Source of the DNA: Bacteroidota bacterium
Lineage (GTDB): Bacteria; Bacteroidota; Bacteroidia; Flavobacteriales; Weeksellaceae
Length of the DNA: 64,000 bases
Direction: 5' to 3'
NCBI GenBank assembly: GCA_023387375.1
Contig: JAEWIE010000019.1
Location: 1 to 64,000, forward strand
Part shown: positions 9,108 through 16,897 of the stretch, in pieces
How the letters are laid out: each line of letters begins with the position of its first letter
Position numbering within the stretch: position 1 is the stretch's first letter
Notes under the pieces: model-generated
Told to the model about the DNA's origin: nothing
Seen by the model: only the letters and a program-made list of their open reading frames with translations
The model's database searches: none
Translations under genes and position numbers: made by a program

Positions 9108-9398
9108 ATGACAAAGGCAGAATTGGTAAATACGATCTCCACCAAATTGGGTACAGAAAAGAACGAAACCCAAAAAGTTATAGAAGCGTTTATGCAGGAG
9201 ATAAGAACTTCAATGTATAATGGCGATAATGTATACTTAAGAGGTTTTGGATCTTTCATCATTAAAACAAGAGCGGCGAAGACAGGAAGAAACATTTCTA
9301 AAAACACAGCCATTGAAATTCCAGCGCACAACATTCCAGCATTCAAGCCATCAAAAAGCTTCGTGGAAAAAGTGAAAACGAAAGTAGCAGTAAAATAA
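9108..9398 (+). CDS. hup: HU/IHF-family DNA-binding protein
   Basis: A 96-residue nucleoid protein. It shows the HU pattern MTKAELVNTISTKLG at the N-terminus, the core GFGSFIIKTRAAKTGRN, and the arm/tip segment IEIPAHNIPAFKPSKSFV with the intercalating proline. It dimerises and bends DNA. The reading frame extends upstream to 9024, but those 28 codons overlap the promoter and the homologous N-terminus begins at 9108, which is preceded by AAGGAA. A very small basic-protein gene follows after 37 nt, probably on the same transcript. Confidence 0.95.
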   Translation: MTKAELVNTISTKLGTEKNETQKVIEAFMQEIRTSMYNGDNVYLRGFGSFIIKTRAAKTGRNISKNTAIEIPAHNIPAFKPSKSFVEKVKTKVAVK

Positions 9399-9435
9399 AA
9401 ATTAACTAAAATATTAACCTTAACACATTACGACA

Positions 9436-9528
9436 ATGCCAAGCGGAAAGAAAAGAAAAAGACATAAGGTAGCGACGCACAAAAGAAAAAAAAGAAGAAG
9501 AGCGAACAGACACAAGAAAAAGAAATAG
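9436..9528 (+). CDS. 30-residue extremely basic protein
   Basis: The ATG at 9436 opens a 30-codon frame ending at TAG (9526-9528). The product begins MPSGKKRKRHKVATHKRK; 18 of its 30 residues are Lys/Arg and three are His. It has no acidic residue. The gene sits between HU and RNase E/G, directly before a strong terminator, so it is very likely transcribed with HU. Composition and size resemble tiny ribosomal proteins, and a Bacteroidota-specific ribosome component is the best guess; I cannot confirm that. It is not bTHX by sequence. Gene reality is fairly likely; function is unknown. Confidence 0.72.
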   Translation: MPSGKKRKRHKVATHKRKKRRRANRHKKKK

Positions 9529-9549
9529 TTTTTCTAGAACAATATAATA

Positions 9550-9588
9550 ATATAGTTGATGAAGCTTTATTCATTAACTATATTTTTG
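9550..9588 (+). terminator. Intrinsic terminator of the HU/basic-protein unit
   Basis: A 14-bp stem with one G-U pair (9550-9563 with 9570-9583) has the 6-nt loop GCTTTA and is followed by T4G. It separates this unit from the RNase E/G gene. Confidence 0.8.
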
Positions 9589-9641
9589 TTTAAACACAGT
9601 TTGTAGCCCTATTAGCCCAAGTCTAACAATAAATTAGAGCA

Positions 9642-11198
9642 ATGAAAAAAGAACTTATCATTTCTCATGAAAATGAGCGCACGAAAATTGCGATGCTCGA
9701 AGACGGTAGACTTTTTGAAATCCACGAAGAAGAGGACAACAGAGAGTTTAGTGTTGGCGATTTATTTTTAGCTCGAGTTAGAAAACTTGCACCAAACCTA
9801 AATGCAGCCTTCGTCAATATCGGATACGAGAAAGACGCATTTCTGCATTACCAAGATTTAGGACCCGATTATTTAAGCTATCAAAAGTTTCTAAAAGATA
9901 CGTTTGCAAAACGTCATCAGACTTCAAGCCTTAAAAATTTTCCGGTCCAAAAAGAAATTAACAAAAATGGCACCATCGATAAGGTGCTCTCCAAAGATGA
10001 TGTGGTTCTCATTCAAATTACGAAAGAGCCCATTTCAACGAAAGGACCTCGAATCTCTACTCAGATCTCCCTTACAGGTCGATTTTTAGTACTGATTCCT
10101 TTTGACAACAAAGTTTCGATTTCTAAAAAAATCAAAAGTGCGGAAGACCGTGAACGACTCCGTACTTTAATTGAAAGCATTAAACCTGAAGGCTTCGGTG
10201 TGATTATTCGCACCGTGGCAGAGGGTAAAAAAGTCGCTGAGCTTCACAACGACATGAACCAGCTAATCCACAAATGGGAATCGACTTTCAAAAACATTCA
10301 AAAGCAAAAAGTCCCTTCAAAAATTTTAAGCGAAGAGGATCGGGCGTCTGCCATTTTGCGAGACAATTTCAACCAAGATTTCACGGGAATTATTTCCGAC
10401 GATGAAAATATGGTTCAAGAAATCACCCACTATCTAGAGGTGATTGCTCCAGAAAGAAAAAACATTGTCCAGTATTATGATTCGCATATCCCGCTCTTAG
10501 AATATTACAACGTGGAAAAGCAGCTCAAGCAGAGCTTCGGTAAGCACGTAAATATTCCAAGCTCAAAAGGCGCATATTTGGTCATTGAACACACAGAAGC
10601 CCTTCATGTGGTGGACGTGAACTCTGGTCCTAATATTGCCTCTAGCACGAACAATAAGGACCATGCACTAAACGTCAACAAAATGGCAGCTACAGAAATA
10701 GCTCGTCAGCTTAGACTAAGAGACATGGGAGGAATTATTGTCGTAGACTTCATTGATATGAGCAGTGCCGATCATCGCAAACAGCTCTATGAGCATCTAC
10801 GCGAAGAAATGCGTAGAGACAAAGCAAGACATAAGATTTTACCGCCAAGTAAATTTGGACTCATTCAAATCACACGGCAAAGGGTAAGACCTGAAAAGCA
10901 AATTAAAACGGCAGAGCAAAATCCAAACTCGGACGGTGAAATCTTAGCGCCGATTGTCGTGGTTGAAAGAATGGCAGAGCTCATTAGAAATAAAATGCAG
11001 AAGGAAAAAGGAAAACTTTTCCTGCACGTTCACCCTTTCGTAGAAGCTTACCTAACCAAAGGGATCATGAGCATCCAAACCAAATGGTACTTAAAGTATA
11101 AAAAATGGATTACCATTATCCCACGGGATAGTTTTAAGTATTTAGAATATCGTTTGTACAATGCAGACAAAGAGGAAATCGCAAGTTACTCGAACTAA
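9642..11198 (+). CDS. rng: Ribonuclease E/G family endoribonuclease
   Basis: A 518-residue endoribonuclease for rRNA maturation and mRNA decay. An S1-like RNA-binding region covers about 37-130 (GDLFLARVRKLAPNLNAAFVNIG begins it), followed by the catalytic domain with Mg-binding aspartates in VVDVNSG (Asp325) and VVDFIDM (Asp369). The length matches RNase G rather than RNase E, since there is no long C-terminal scaffold. The CPxC Zn-link found in proteobacterial enzymes is absent: the corresponding stretch after ITRQRVRPE has no cysteines. I believe this is common in Bacteroidota. A terminator follows. Confidence 0.93.
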   Translation: MKKELIISHENERTKIAMLEDGRLFEIHEEEDNREFSVGDLFLARVRKLAPNLNAAFVNIGYEKDAFLHYQDLGPDYLSYQKFLKDTFAKRHQTSSLKNFPVQKEINKNGTIDKVLSKDDVVLIQITKEPISTKGPRISTQISLTGRFLVLIPFDNKVSISKKIKSAEDRERLRTLIESIKPEGFGVIIRTVAEGKKVAELHNDMNQLIHKWESTFKNIQKQKVPSKILSEEDRASAILRDNFNQDFTGIISDDENMVQEITHYLEVIAPERKNIVQYYDSHIPLLEYYNVEKQLKQSFGKHVNIPSSKGAYLVIEHTEALHVVDVNSGPNIASSTNNKDHALNVNKMAATEIARQLRLRDMGGIIVVDFIDMSSADHRKQLYEHLREEMRRDKARHKILPPSKFGLIQITRQRVRPEKQIKTAEQNPNSDGEILAPIVVVERMAELIRNKMQKEKGKLFLHVHPFVEAYLTKGIMSIQTKWYLKYKKWITIIPRDSFKYLEYRLYNADKEEIASYSN

Positions 11199-11220
11199 AA
11201 ATAAGCGCATGAGCGCATGA

Positions 11221-11252
11221 CAAAAAGGTCTCTACTCGTAGGGACCTTTTTG
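11221..11252 (+). terminator. Intrinsic terminator after RNase E/G
   Basis: A hairpin pairs 11221-11234 with 11239-11252 (one G-U pair) around a tetraloop. The right arm ends in T5, and the left arm starts with A5, so it may also act in reverse. Confidence 0.8.
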
Positions 11253-11305
11253 CATGCATTCTCAATTTTAACCTTTCCTTAAAACTTCGGCATAAAGATT
11301 TTGAC

Positions 11306-11313
11306 TAAATTTG
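11306..11313 (+). promoter_or_regulatory. -7 box of the NUDIX gene, 4 nt from ATG
   Basis: TAAATTTG is an exact TAnnTTTG and is separated by only TGAA from the ATG at 11318. This implies a leaderless or nearly leaderless transcript. Confidence 0.55.
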
Positions 11314-11317
11314 TGAA

Positions 11318-11947
11318 ATGCAAGTTTTTGGTAGAGATTTTCTAGATAGAATCAGGAAGGCAGATTTACACGGAGAATCTGCGCATTCGCGCTACTCCCC
11401 TCCTTACCGTCCCCTTTTCACGCAGGAACAAATCGTCAGTCGAAATCCAAGATATGCGGCGGTAAACATACTTCTTTATCTAAAAGACGGCGAGTGGCAT
11501 TTCCCCTTAATGGTTCGCACGCACAATGCAAACGATCGACATAGTGGTCAAATTTCTCTTCCAGGTGGAAGTAGAGAGCCCTCTGATCTGGATTTCGCTC
11601 ACACCGCAAAAAGAGAAACTTGTGAAGAAATGGGAATTGACATTCATTACATTCGCATTGTAAGAGAAATTTCTCCCATATACATTCCACCAAGCAACTT
11701 CTACGTATATCCTTACATTTCGTATACGGGAAAGAACCCCACTTTTGTACTTCAAAAAAGCGAAGCGATGGAGCTCATCGAATTCCCAGTCTCCTCCTTC
11801 TTAACTCTAAAAGACACCCCCGAACTTATGGTTCTTCCCGACTCTCGAGGTCAGGAAGTCCCCGTCATCAATTTCAATGGATATATCATCTGGGGAGCGA
11901 CCTCAATGATCCTAAGTGAATTTAGTCACTTGCTGAAAAATTTGTAA
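11318..11947 (+). CDS. NUDIX hydrolase, CoA-pyrophosphatase type
   Basis: A 209-residue protein with a NUDIX box at 84-107: GSREPSDLD, then TAKRETCEEMGI, containing the catalytic REx2EE glutamates. The preceding LPGG and the overall length fit the NudL/CoA diphosphatase branch, which cleaves CoA and acyl-CoA to phosphopantetheine and 3',5'-ADP. The substrate is inferred from family resemblance only. A PlsC-like gene follows after 28 nt, so the two are probably co-transcribed, which would be consistent with acyl-CoA or lipid metabolism. Confidence 0.87.
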   Translation: MQVFGRDFLDRIRKADLHGESAHSRYSPPYRPLFTQEQIVSRNPRYAAVNILLYLKDGEWHFPLMVRTHNANDRHSGQISLPGGSREPSDLDFAHTAKRETCEEMGIDIHYIRIVREISPIYIPPSNFYVYPYISYTGKNPTFVLQKSEAMELIEFPVSSFLTLKDTPELMVLPDSRGQEVPVINFNGYIIWGATSMILSEFSHLLKNL

Positions 11948-11975
11948 ATTCGCAGTCTATTTTACCCGCTAATCA

Positions 11976-12779
11976 ATGGCTAAAAAAAATATTTTTACCG
12001 ATGCATTCGGTACACCTTATTTTCTAAAACGACTAATCATTTTTATTTTAGGAATGGTTTCTTATCGTCGTTTTAATGGTTTTAATAAACTGAAAATTAC
12101 GGGATCGTATCATTTCAAAGATCTTCCAGATTCGAACGTACTCTTTGTCTCCAACCACCAAACCTACTTTGCCGATGTAGCAGCTATGTACCACGTGTTT
12201 TGCTCCGTTAACAATGGCTATTTAGACACCATTAAAAACCCCGTGTACTTACTGAATCCCAAAGTGGATTTTTACTATGTTGCAGCAGAAGAAACCATGA
12301 ACAAAGGCCTACTTTCCAGGATATTTAAGCTTGCAGGAGCGGTCACGGTAAAAAGAACTTGGCGCTCAAAAGGTGAAAACATCAACCGAATGGTCGATAT
12401 GAGCGAAGTGGACAATATCATGAAGGCTCTTGACAACGGCTGGGTTATTACATTTCCGCAAGGAACCACCTCCGCATTCGCCCAAGGAAGGAAAGGAACG
12501 GCAAAACTCGTTAAACAACAAAGACCCATTGTGGTTCCTATCAAAATTAACGGATTCCGACGCGCTTTTGATAAAAAGGGACTTAAAATCAAAGTCACAG
12601 GAGTGAAACCCACCATGGAAATCAAAAAACCGCTTGACATTGATTACGACAACGACAGCGCTCAAGAAATCTTAGATAAAATTATGGTTGCCATCGAGCA
12701 GACCCCAGATTTCAATGTGCTTCACGAGTACGAAAAAGAATGCTGTAGCAAAAGTGAAATTCAAAACAAAAGTCTTTAA
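11976..12779 (+). CDS. PlsC-like 1-acyl-glycerol-3-phosphate acyltransferase
   Basis: A 267-residue membrane-associated acyltransferase (LPLAT superfamily). A hydrophobic segment near 16-30 is followed by motif I in the form SNHQTYFAD, with His61 and Asp67 (H-x5-D instead of the usual H-x4-D), and motif III as FPQGTTS (160-166) instead of FPEGTRS. Both are variants, so activity or acceptor may differ from canonical PlsC. It would transfer acyl groups in phospholipid or other lipid synthesis at the inner membrane. It is the second gene of the NUDIX unit and a lipoprotein gene follows after 12 nt. Confidence 0.82.
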   Translation: MAKKNIFTDAFGTPYFLKRLIIFILGMVSYRRFNGFNKLKITGSYHFKDLPDSNVLFVSNHQTYFADVAAMYHVFCSVNNGYLDTIKNPVYLLNPKVDFYYVAAEETMNKGLLSRIFKLAGAVTVKRTWRSKGENINRMVDMSEVDNIMKALDNGWVITFPQGTTSAFAQGRKGTAKLVKQQRPIVVPIKINGFRRAFDKKGLKIKVTGVKPTMEIKKPLDIDYDNDSAQEILDKIMVAIEQTPDFNVLHEYEKECCSKSEIQNKSL

Positions 12780-12791
12780 ACAATCCAACCC

Positions 12792-13226
12792 ATGAAGAAA
12801 CTCCTATTAATTTTACTGATTGGTTGCCTTTATAGCTGTACAAATCAGTCCGTATTTGAACACTATGAATTAAGTTATAGTCGCAGTGGCGGCTATGCGC
12901 CCATTTATGAAAATCTTCTCATTGAAGGGAACACCGCTCGTTTTTATTTTGAAGGGTATAACCAAAAATACAATAAAAAAACAAGCATCTCCAACGAAGA
13001 AAAAGCTCTTCTTCTAAAAGCAATTGAAACAAATAATCTTAAAGAAATTCGGGAGGACTACAAGAAGGTTTACGATAACATTACCACCACTGTGAAGGTA
13101 AAAACCGCAAATGAAAAGCTTTTTAAAGACGATGGAAGCTTTATCATCCCCGAGCATCAAGCGAGGTGGAATGCAATCATTCAAGCCTTTGAATCGTTTA
13201 TCGAAGCCAAAAAACTAAGACAATAA
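12792..13226 (+). CDS. Small lipoprotein of unknown function
   Basis: A 144-residue protein with a type II signal peptide (MKKLLLILLIGCLYSC); Cys16 is the probable lipidated residue. The mature part is mixed alpha/beta, with no motif I recognise: YSRSGGYAPIYENLLIEG and a region rich in Lys/Glu. It lies 12 nt after the acyltransferase gene and 15 nt before the next gene, so it belongs to the same operon. I cannot assign a function. Confidence 0.8.
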   Translation: MKKLLLILLIGCLYSCTNQSVFEHYELSYSRSGGYAPIYENLLIEGNTARFYFEGYNQKYNKKTSISNEEKALLLKAIETNNLKEIREDYKKVYDNITTTVKVKTANEKLFKDDGSFIIPEHQARWNAIIQAFESFIEAKKLRQ

Positions 13227-13241
13227 AAGGAAAGAGTCTAT

Positions 13242-13790
13242 ATGTCCAATTCTGCATTGCATGACTTTAGCAACAAAACAAGAGTCTCGATTGTTTCCAA
13301 TCATCAATCGATCGCAAAATTCATAATTCATGTTCTTGAATTCAATCAAAAATCAATTTATTATCAATTGGAAGGGGAATCTCTTGTCGAAAGCCCTGGA
13401 AGTGATTTCGTGTTGATAGAACATCAAAACTTACAAGACGCCGCTGAGTTCGAACCCAATATCGCACTAATAAGCACTTCGCCCCTATTTGAGCATTATG
13501 AAACTCTACTCCAACGCATTGTAAACGGAGGTATACTCGTCTATCCAGCCAGAGCCTTAGAACTTGAAAACGAATTAAGAAGGACTTCAAGCTTTTTTCG
13601 AAAGATTCCGTATGAGCCTTGCGTTTTAGAAGGAGATTCTTTACCCACTTCGATGGGATCGATTCCGTTGACACTAGAGGATGAAATCCTGATTGAACAT
13701 TTGGAGGGCCTTCAACACCTTTTGCAGCACCTAGGAATCATGGAGGAAGAATTCCATGAAGCCCTGATGGCATATGAAATGCAATTGTAG
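13242..13790 (+). CDS. Mur-ligase-like central-domain remnant lacking the P-loop
   Basis: A 182-residue protein. Against my memory of Mpl-type peptidoglycan ligases, collinear matches are: KTRVSIVSNHQSIAKFIIHVL (residues 12-32) where Mpl has KTR..I.GSHGKTT...MILHVL; PNIALIS (72-78); NGGILVY (95-101); and near the end LEGLQHLLQHLGIMEEEF, where Mpl has a G-x-HN...A...LGI...F block. The ATP-binding G-[ST]-H-G-K-T-T is replaced by SNHQSIA, and the N-terminal Rossmann-like and C-terminal domains are absent. It cannot be an active ligase. The frame is intact, so it may be a repurposed or regulatory domain. The homology is my own alignment by eye. Confidence 0.6.
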   Translation: MSNSALHDFSNKTRVSIVSNHQSIAKFIIHVLEFNQKSIYYQLEGESLVESPGSDFVLIEHQNLQDAAEFEPNIALISTSPLFEHYETLLQRIVNGGILVYPARALELENELRRTSSFFRKIPYEPCVLEGDSLPTSMGSIPLTLEDEILIEHLEGLQHLLQHLGIMEEEFHEALMAYEMQL

Positions 13791-13834
13791 ATAAGAAGAT
13801 CTGTTCGGTCTTTGACCTCATAAAAATCGAAAGT

Positions 13835-13866
13835 ATGCCTACTCTCAATCGAGTCAGGCATTTTTT
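13835..13866 (+). terminator. Intrinsic terminator after the Mur-like gene
   Basis: ATGCCT (13835-13840) pairs with AGGCAT (13856-13861), and ACTC with GAGT inside it (one bulged C, 6-nt loop). T6 follows. It closes the NUDIX-to-Mur-like operon. Confidence 0.7.
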
Positions 13867-14070
13867 GTGATATTCTTGAACGCTCAGAAAAGTAGGCTTG
13901 CGACGTAATGAAAAGCGCAAAAGGAATGCTTTCTCATCGCCCAGTCCCTTTACACCCGCGCGCTATAAACTTACTTTCAAGCATTTAGAAGGGATATTTC
14001 ACGCGATTCACAAGTAGGATCCAAGGAATCCAAAATTTTAATTAAATTTACAAGAATCAAATCTTGTATC

Positions 14071-15258
14071 ATGCATTATATTCAAGAAGGGAAAATTCCC
14101 CCTAAAAGACATACTATATTTAAATCCGAATCAGACGCATTTTATTACGAACAACTTTTCGGCACAGAAGGATTTCATGGCATTTCGTCACTGCTCTATC
14201 ATTTGCATCGTCCCACTCAAATCAAAAAGATTGGAGACCCGAAAGATGTGGCGCCCAAAATAGCGGTAGCCAAGAACGTAAAGCCTCGAATGTTTAAAGG
14301 GATGAATGTAACCTCGGAGGATGACTTTCTTGATAGTCGTAAATTTTTAATGGTGAACGATGATTTAAAAATGGGACTTGCAAAACCTCGCCATTCCATG
14401 GAGTATTTTTACAAAAATGCACACTGTGACGAACTACTTTTTGTTCACGAAGGATCAGGTACTTTAAAAACTTTCCTAGGAGACTTAAACTTTGAAATTG
14501 GAGACTATTTAATTATTCCTAGGGGAACCATCTTTCAATTGGAATTTGAAACGCAAAACAATGTATTTTTCATTTTAGAGAGTAACTCTCCCATTACCAC
14601 TCCTTCTCGTTATCGGAATGAATTTGGCCAGCTCCTTGAGCATTCTCCCTTCTGTGAGAGGGACATTACCACACCAAAGCTTAAGGCTCCCGTGGATCAG
14701 ACGGGTGAATTTTTGATTAAAGTAAAAAAGCAAGATCAAATTTGGGATTTCACCTACGCCACTCATCCCTTTGATGTGGTCGGCTGGGACGGGTTCTTCT
14801 ACCCCTATAAATTTAACATCAAAAATTTCGAGCCGATCACAGGTAGAATTCACCAACCGCCTCCTGTGCATCAGAATTTCCAAGCGCATAACTTCGTCGT
14901 TTGTTCTTTTGTGGCTCGAATGTATGACTACCACCCTCAATCTATTCCAGCACCGTATAACCACTCCAACATTGATAGTGACGAAGTGCTCTTCTACACA
15001 GAAGGAGATTTTATGAGTCGAAACCATATCGATTTAATGGATTTCACGTTGCATCCTGGAGGAATTGTACACGGACCTCATCCGGGTGCCATGGAAAGAA
15101 GTATCGGCAAGAAATTCACTGATGAATTTGCAGTGATGGTCGATCCTTTCCGTCCTTTAAAACTTACAGAAGAAGCCCTAAAGGTGGAAGACCCTTCGTA
15201 TATGACTTCGTGGCTCGATTCCTCAGAAAACGACTTTAAAGATCGTCTCATGGAATAA
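14071..15258 (+). CDS. hmgA: Homogentisate 1,2-dioxygenase
   Basis: A 395-residue non-heme iron dioxygenase that opens the ring of homogentisate to maleylacetoacetate in tyrosine and phenylalanine catabolism. The N-terminus (GKIPPKRHTIF, then EGFHGISSLLYH) is characteristic of the family. The C-terminal cupin carries the iron-ligand region HSNIDSDEVLFY and the active-site segment HPGGIVHGPHPG. It begins the tyrosine-catabolism group on this strand; hppD and fahA follow within 5 kb. Confidence 0.95.
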   Translation: MHYIQEGKIPPKRHTIFKSESDAFYYEQLFGTEGFHGISSLLYHLHRPTQIKKIGDPKDVAPKIAVAKNVKPRMFKGMNVTSEDDFLDSRKFLMVNDDLKMGLAKPRHSMEYFYKNAHCDELLFVHEGSGTLKTFLGDLNFEIGDYLIIPRGTIFQLEFETQNNVFFILESNSPITTPSRYRNEFGQLLEHSPFCERDITTPKLKAPVDQTGEFLIKVKKQDQIWDFTYATHPFDVVGWDGFFYPYKFNIKNFEPITGRIHQPPPVHQNFQAHNFVVCSFVARMYDYHPQSIPAPYNHSNIDSDEVLFYTEGDFMSRNHIDLMDFTLHPGGIVHGPHPGAMERSIGKKFTDEFAVMVDPFRPLKLTEEALKVEDPSYMTSWLDSSENDFKDRLME

Positions 15259-15376
15259 GCTGTACGATCAATCAAAAACAGGCGCCTATTTTGATATATA
15301 TCATCTTTTCTTTGCGCCTTAAATCCCCTATCTTTGAAGTAGCTCATAAATCCAGCAACTAAACAAATTTACTACC

Positions 15377-16654
15377 ATGCTTAACTATGTAAGTCCTCAA
15401 GAAGCGGTCTCTGTGATAAAGAGTGGAGACCGGGTCTTTTCTCACGGAAGTGCCTGTACACCTAATATTCTTCTCGATGCGATTGCCCAGCGAGCGGCTG
15501 AACTTCGCAACGTCGAGTTTGTTTCCATTACACAACAGGGAAACATGGAGGTTGCAAAAGAAGAATACAAAGAAAGCTTTCATATCAACTCTTTATTTAC
15601 CTCAACTCCAGTTCGCAAAGCGGTCAATTCGGATCATGGCGATTACGTGCCTGTATTTTTAAGTGAAATTCCAATTCTCTTTCGAGACGGATACTTGCCA
15701 ATCGATGTGGCACTCATCACGGTTTCTCCTCCAGACCATCATGGATATTGCACCTTAGGAACCTCTGTGGATGTAGCACGAAGTGCAGTCGACACTGCTA
15801 AAATAATTGTCGCTGTCGTCAACCCTAAAATGCCGCGTACGCACGGCGATGGAAATGTCCATGTCTCTAAAATCAGCAAGGCGGTTTGGAATGAAGAAGA
15901 ATTACTCACTGTCGATTACGGAGCTAAGGTGGGCCCTGAAGAACTACTTATTGGAAAGAATGTAGCGGAGTTAATTGACGACCGATCTACCTTGCAGATG
16001 GGAATTGGAACCATTCCTGATGCTGTATTAAAAAGCCTCGGAAACCATAAAGATTTAGGTATCCATACGGAGATGCTGAGCGACGGAGTCATTGATTTAA
16101 TTAAGAATGATGTAGTCAATAACAAATACAAAGGAACGCACAAGAACCAAACAATTACCAGCTTTTGCTTTGGAACGCGCAGACTATATGATTTTGTAAA
16201 TGACAATCCATCCATGATGTTTTTAGATGTGAAACACGTGAACTATCCTATTAATATCATGAAAAACTATAAAATGACCGCGATCAATTCCGCCATTGAA
16301 GTAGACCTTACCGGACAGGTTTGCGCAGACTCGATTGGTACTTACCAATTTAGTGGAATTGGAGGGCAAATGGACTTCATGAGAGGAGCAGCGTTAAGCG
16401 AAGGGGGTAAACCCATCATTGCCATCTCCTCTAGAACAAAAAAAGGAGTTCCTCGAATTGTTCCCCATCTTAAATTAGGAGCAGGAGTCGTCACCACGAG
16501 AGGACACATGCACTGGGTCGTAACGGAATACGGCGCTGTTAATCTCTATGGAAAGAATCTACGACAAAGGGCAAAACTGCTAATTAGCATCGCCCATCCC
16601 GACGATAGGGACATGCTTGAGCGCGCAATGTATGAGCGATTCAAACAAAACTAA
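15377..16654 (+). CDS. Acetyl-CoA hydrolase/CoA-transferase family protein
   Basis: A 425-residue enzyme with the two-domain fold of the acetyl-CoA hydrolase/4-hydroxybutyrate CoA-transferase family. Recognisable segments are GDRVFSHGSACTPNILLDA at the N-terminus, VSPPDHHGYCTLG (acyl-CoA site), EVDLTGQVCADSIG, and SGIGGQMDFMRGA. The family moves CoA between short-chain acids such as acetate, butyrate or succinate. It sits between hmgA and hppD, so a role in activating the acetoacetate or acetate released by tyrosine breakdown is plausible but only inferred. It ends at a terminator. Confidence 0.88.
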   Translation: MLNYVSPQEAVSVIKSGDRVFSHGSACTPNILLDAIAQRAAELRNVEFVSITQQGNMEVAKEEYKESFHINSLFTSTPVRKAVNSDHGDYVPVFLSEIPILFRDGYLPIDVALITVSPPDHHGYCTLGTSVDVARSAVDTAKIIVAVVNPKMPRTHGDGNVHVSKISKAVWNEEELLTVDYGAKVGPEELLIGKNVAELIDDRSTLQMGIGTIPDAVLKSLGNHKDLGIHTEMLSDGVIDLIKNDVVNNKYKGTHKNQTITSFCFGTRRLYDFVNDNPSMMFLDVKHVNYPINIMKNYKMTAINSAIEVDLTGQVCADSIGTYQFSGIGGQMDFMRGAALSEGGKPIIAISSRTKKGVPRIVPHLKLGAGVVTTRGHMHWVVTEYGAVNLYGKNLRQRAKLLISIAHPDDRDMLERAMYERFKQN

Positions 16655-16662
16655 CCCCTTCT

Positions 16663-16702
16663 AAATAGGCCGTTTCACCCCAGTTGAAACGGCCTATTTT
16701 CT
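16663..16702 (+). terminator. Intrinsic terminator after the CoA-transferase
   Basis: A perfect 15-bp stem (16663-16677 with 16685-16699) has the 7-nt loop CCCCAGT, and the right arm runs into T4. The stem contains the GGCCGTTTCA core related to other terminators in the window. Confidence 0.85.
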
Positions 16703-16897
16703 GTATTTTACAAATAAAAGCATTCCAAATCTCACTTTAGGACAATGGAAGTATGATCAGTATTTAAGGAGTTCTAGATGTACGGAACCTATTTTATTTG
16801 CATTTAATCGAATCTTAAAATACAAAGAATCAGCCTTTTAAAGTTTCAGAATATTTGTTTAATTTAGGGCAATCAAACTTCAAAGAACTACCATTAT

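Noticed and set aside
14575..15027. A 150-codon minus-strand frame inside hmgA
   Set aside because: Antisense shadow of the homogentisate dioxygenase active-site region.
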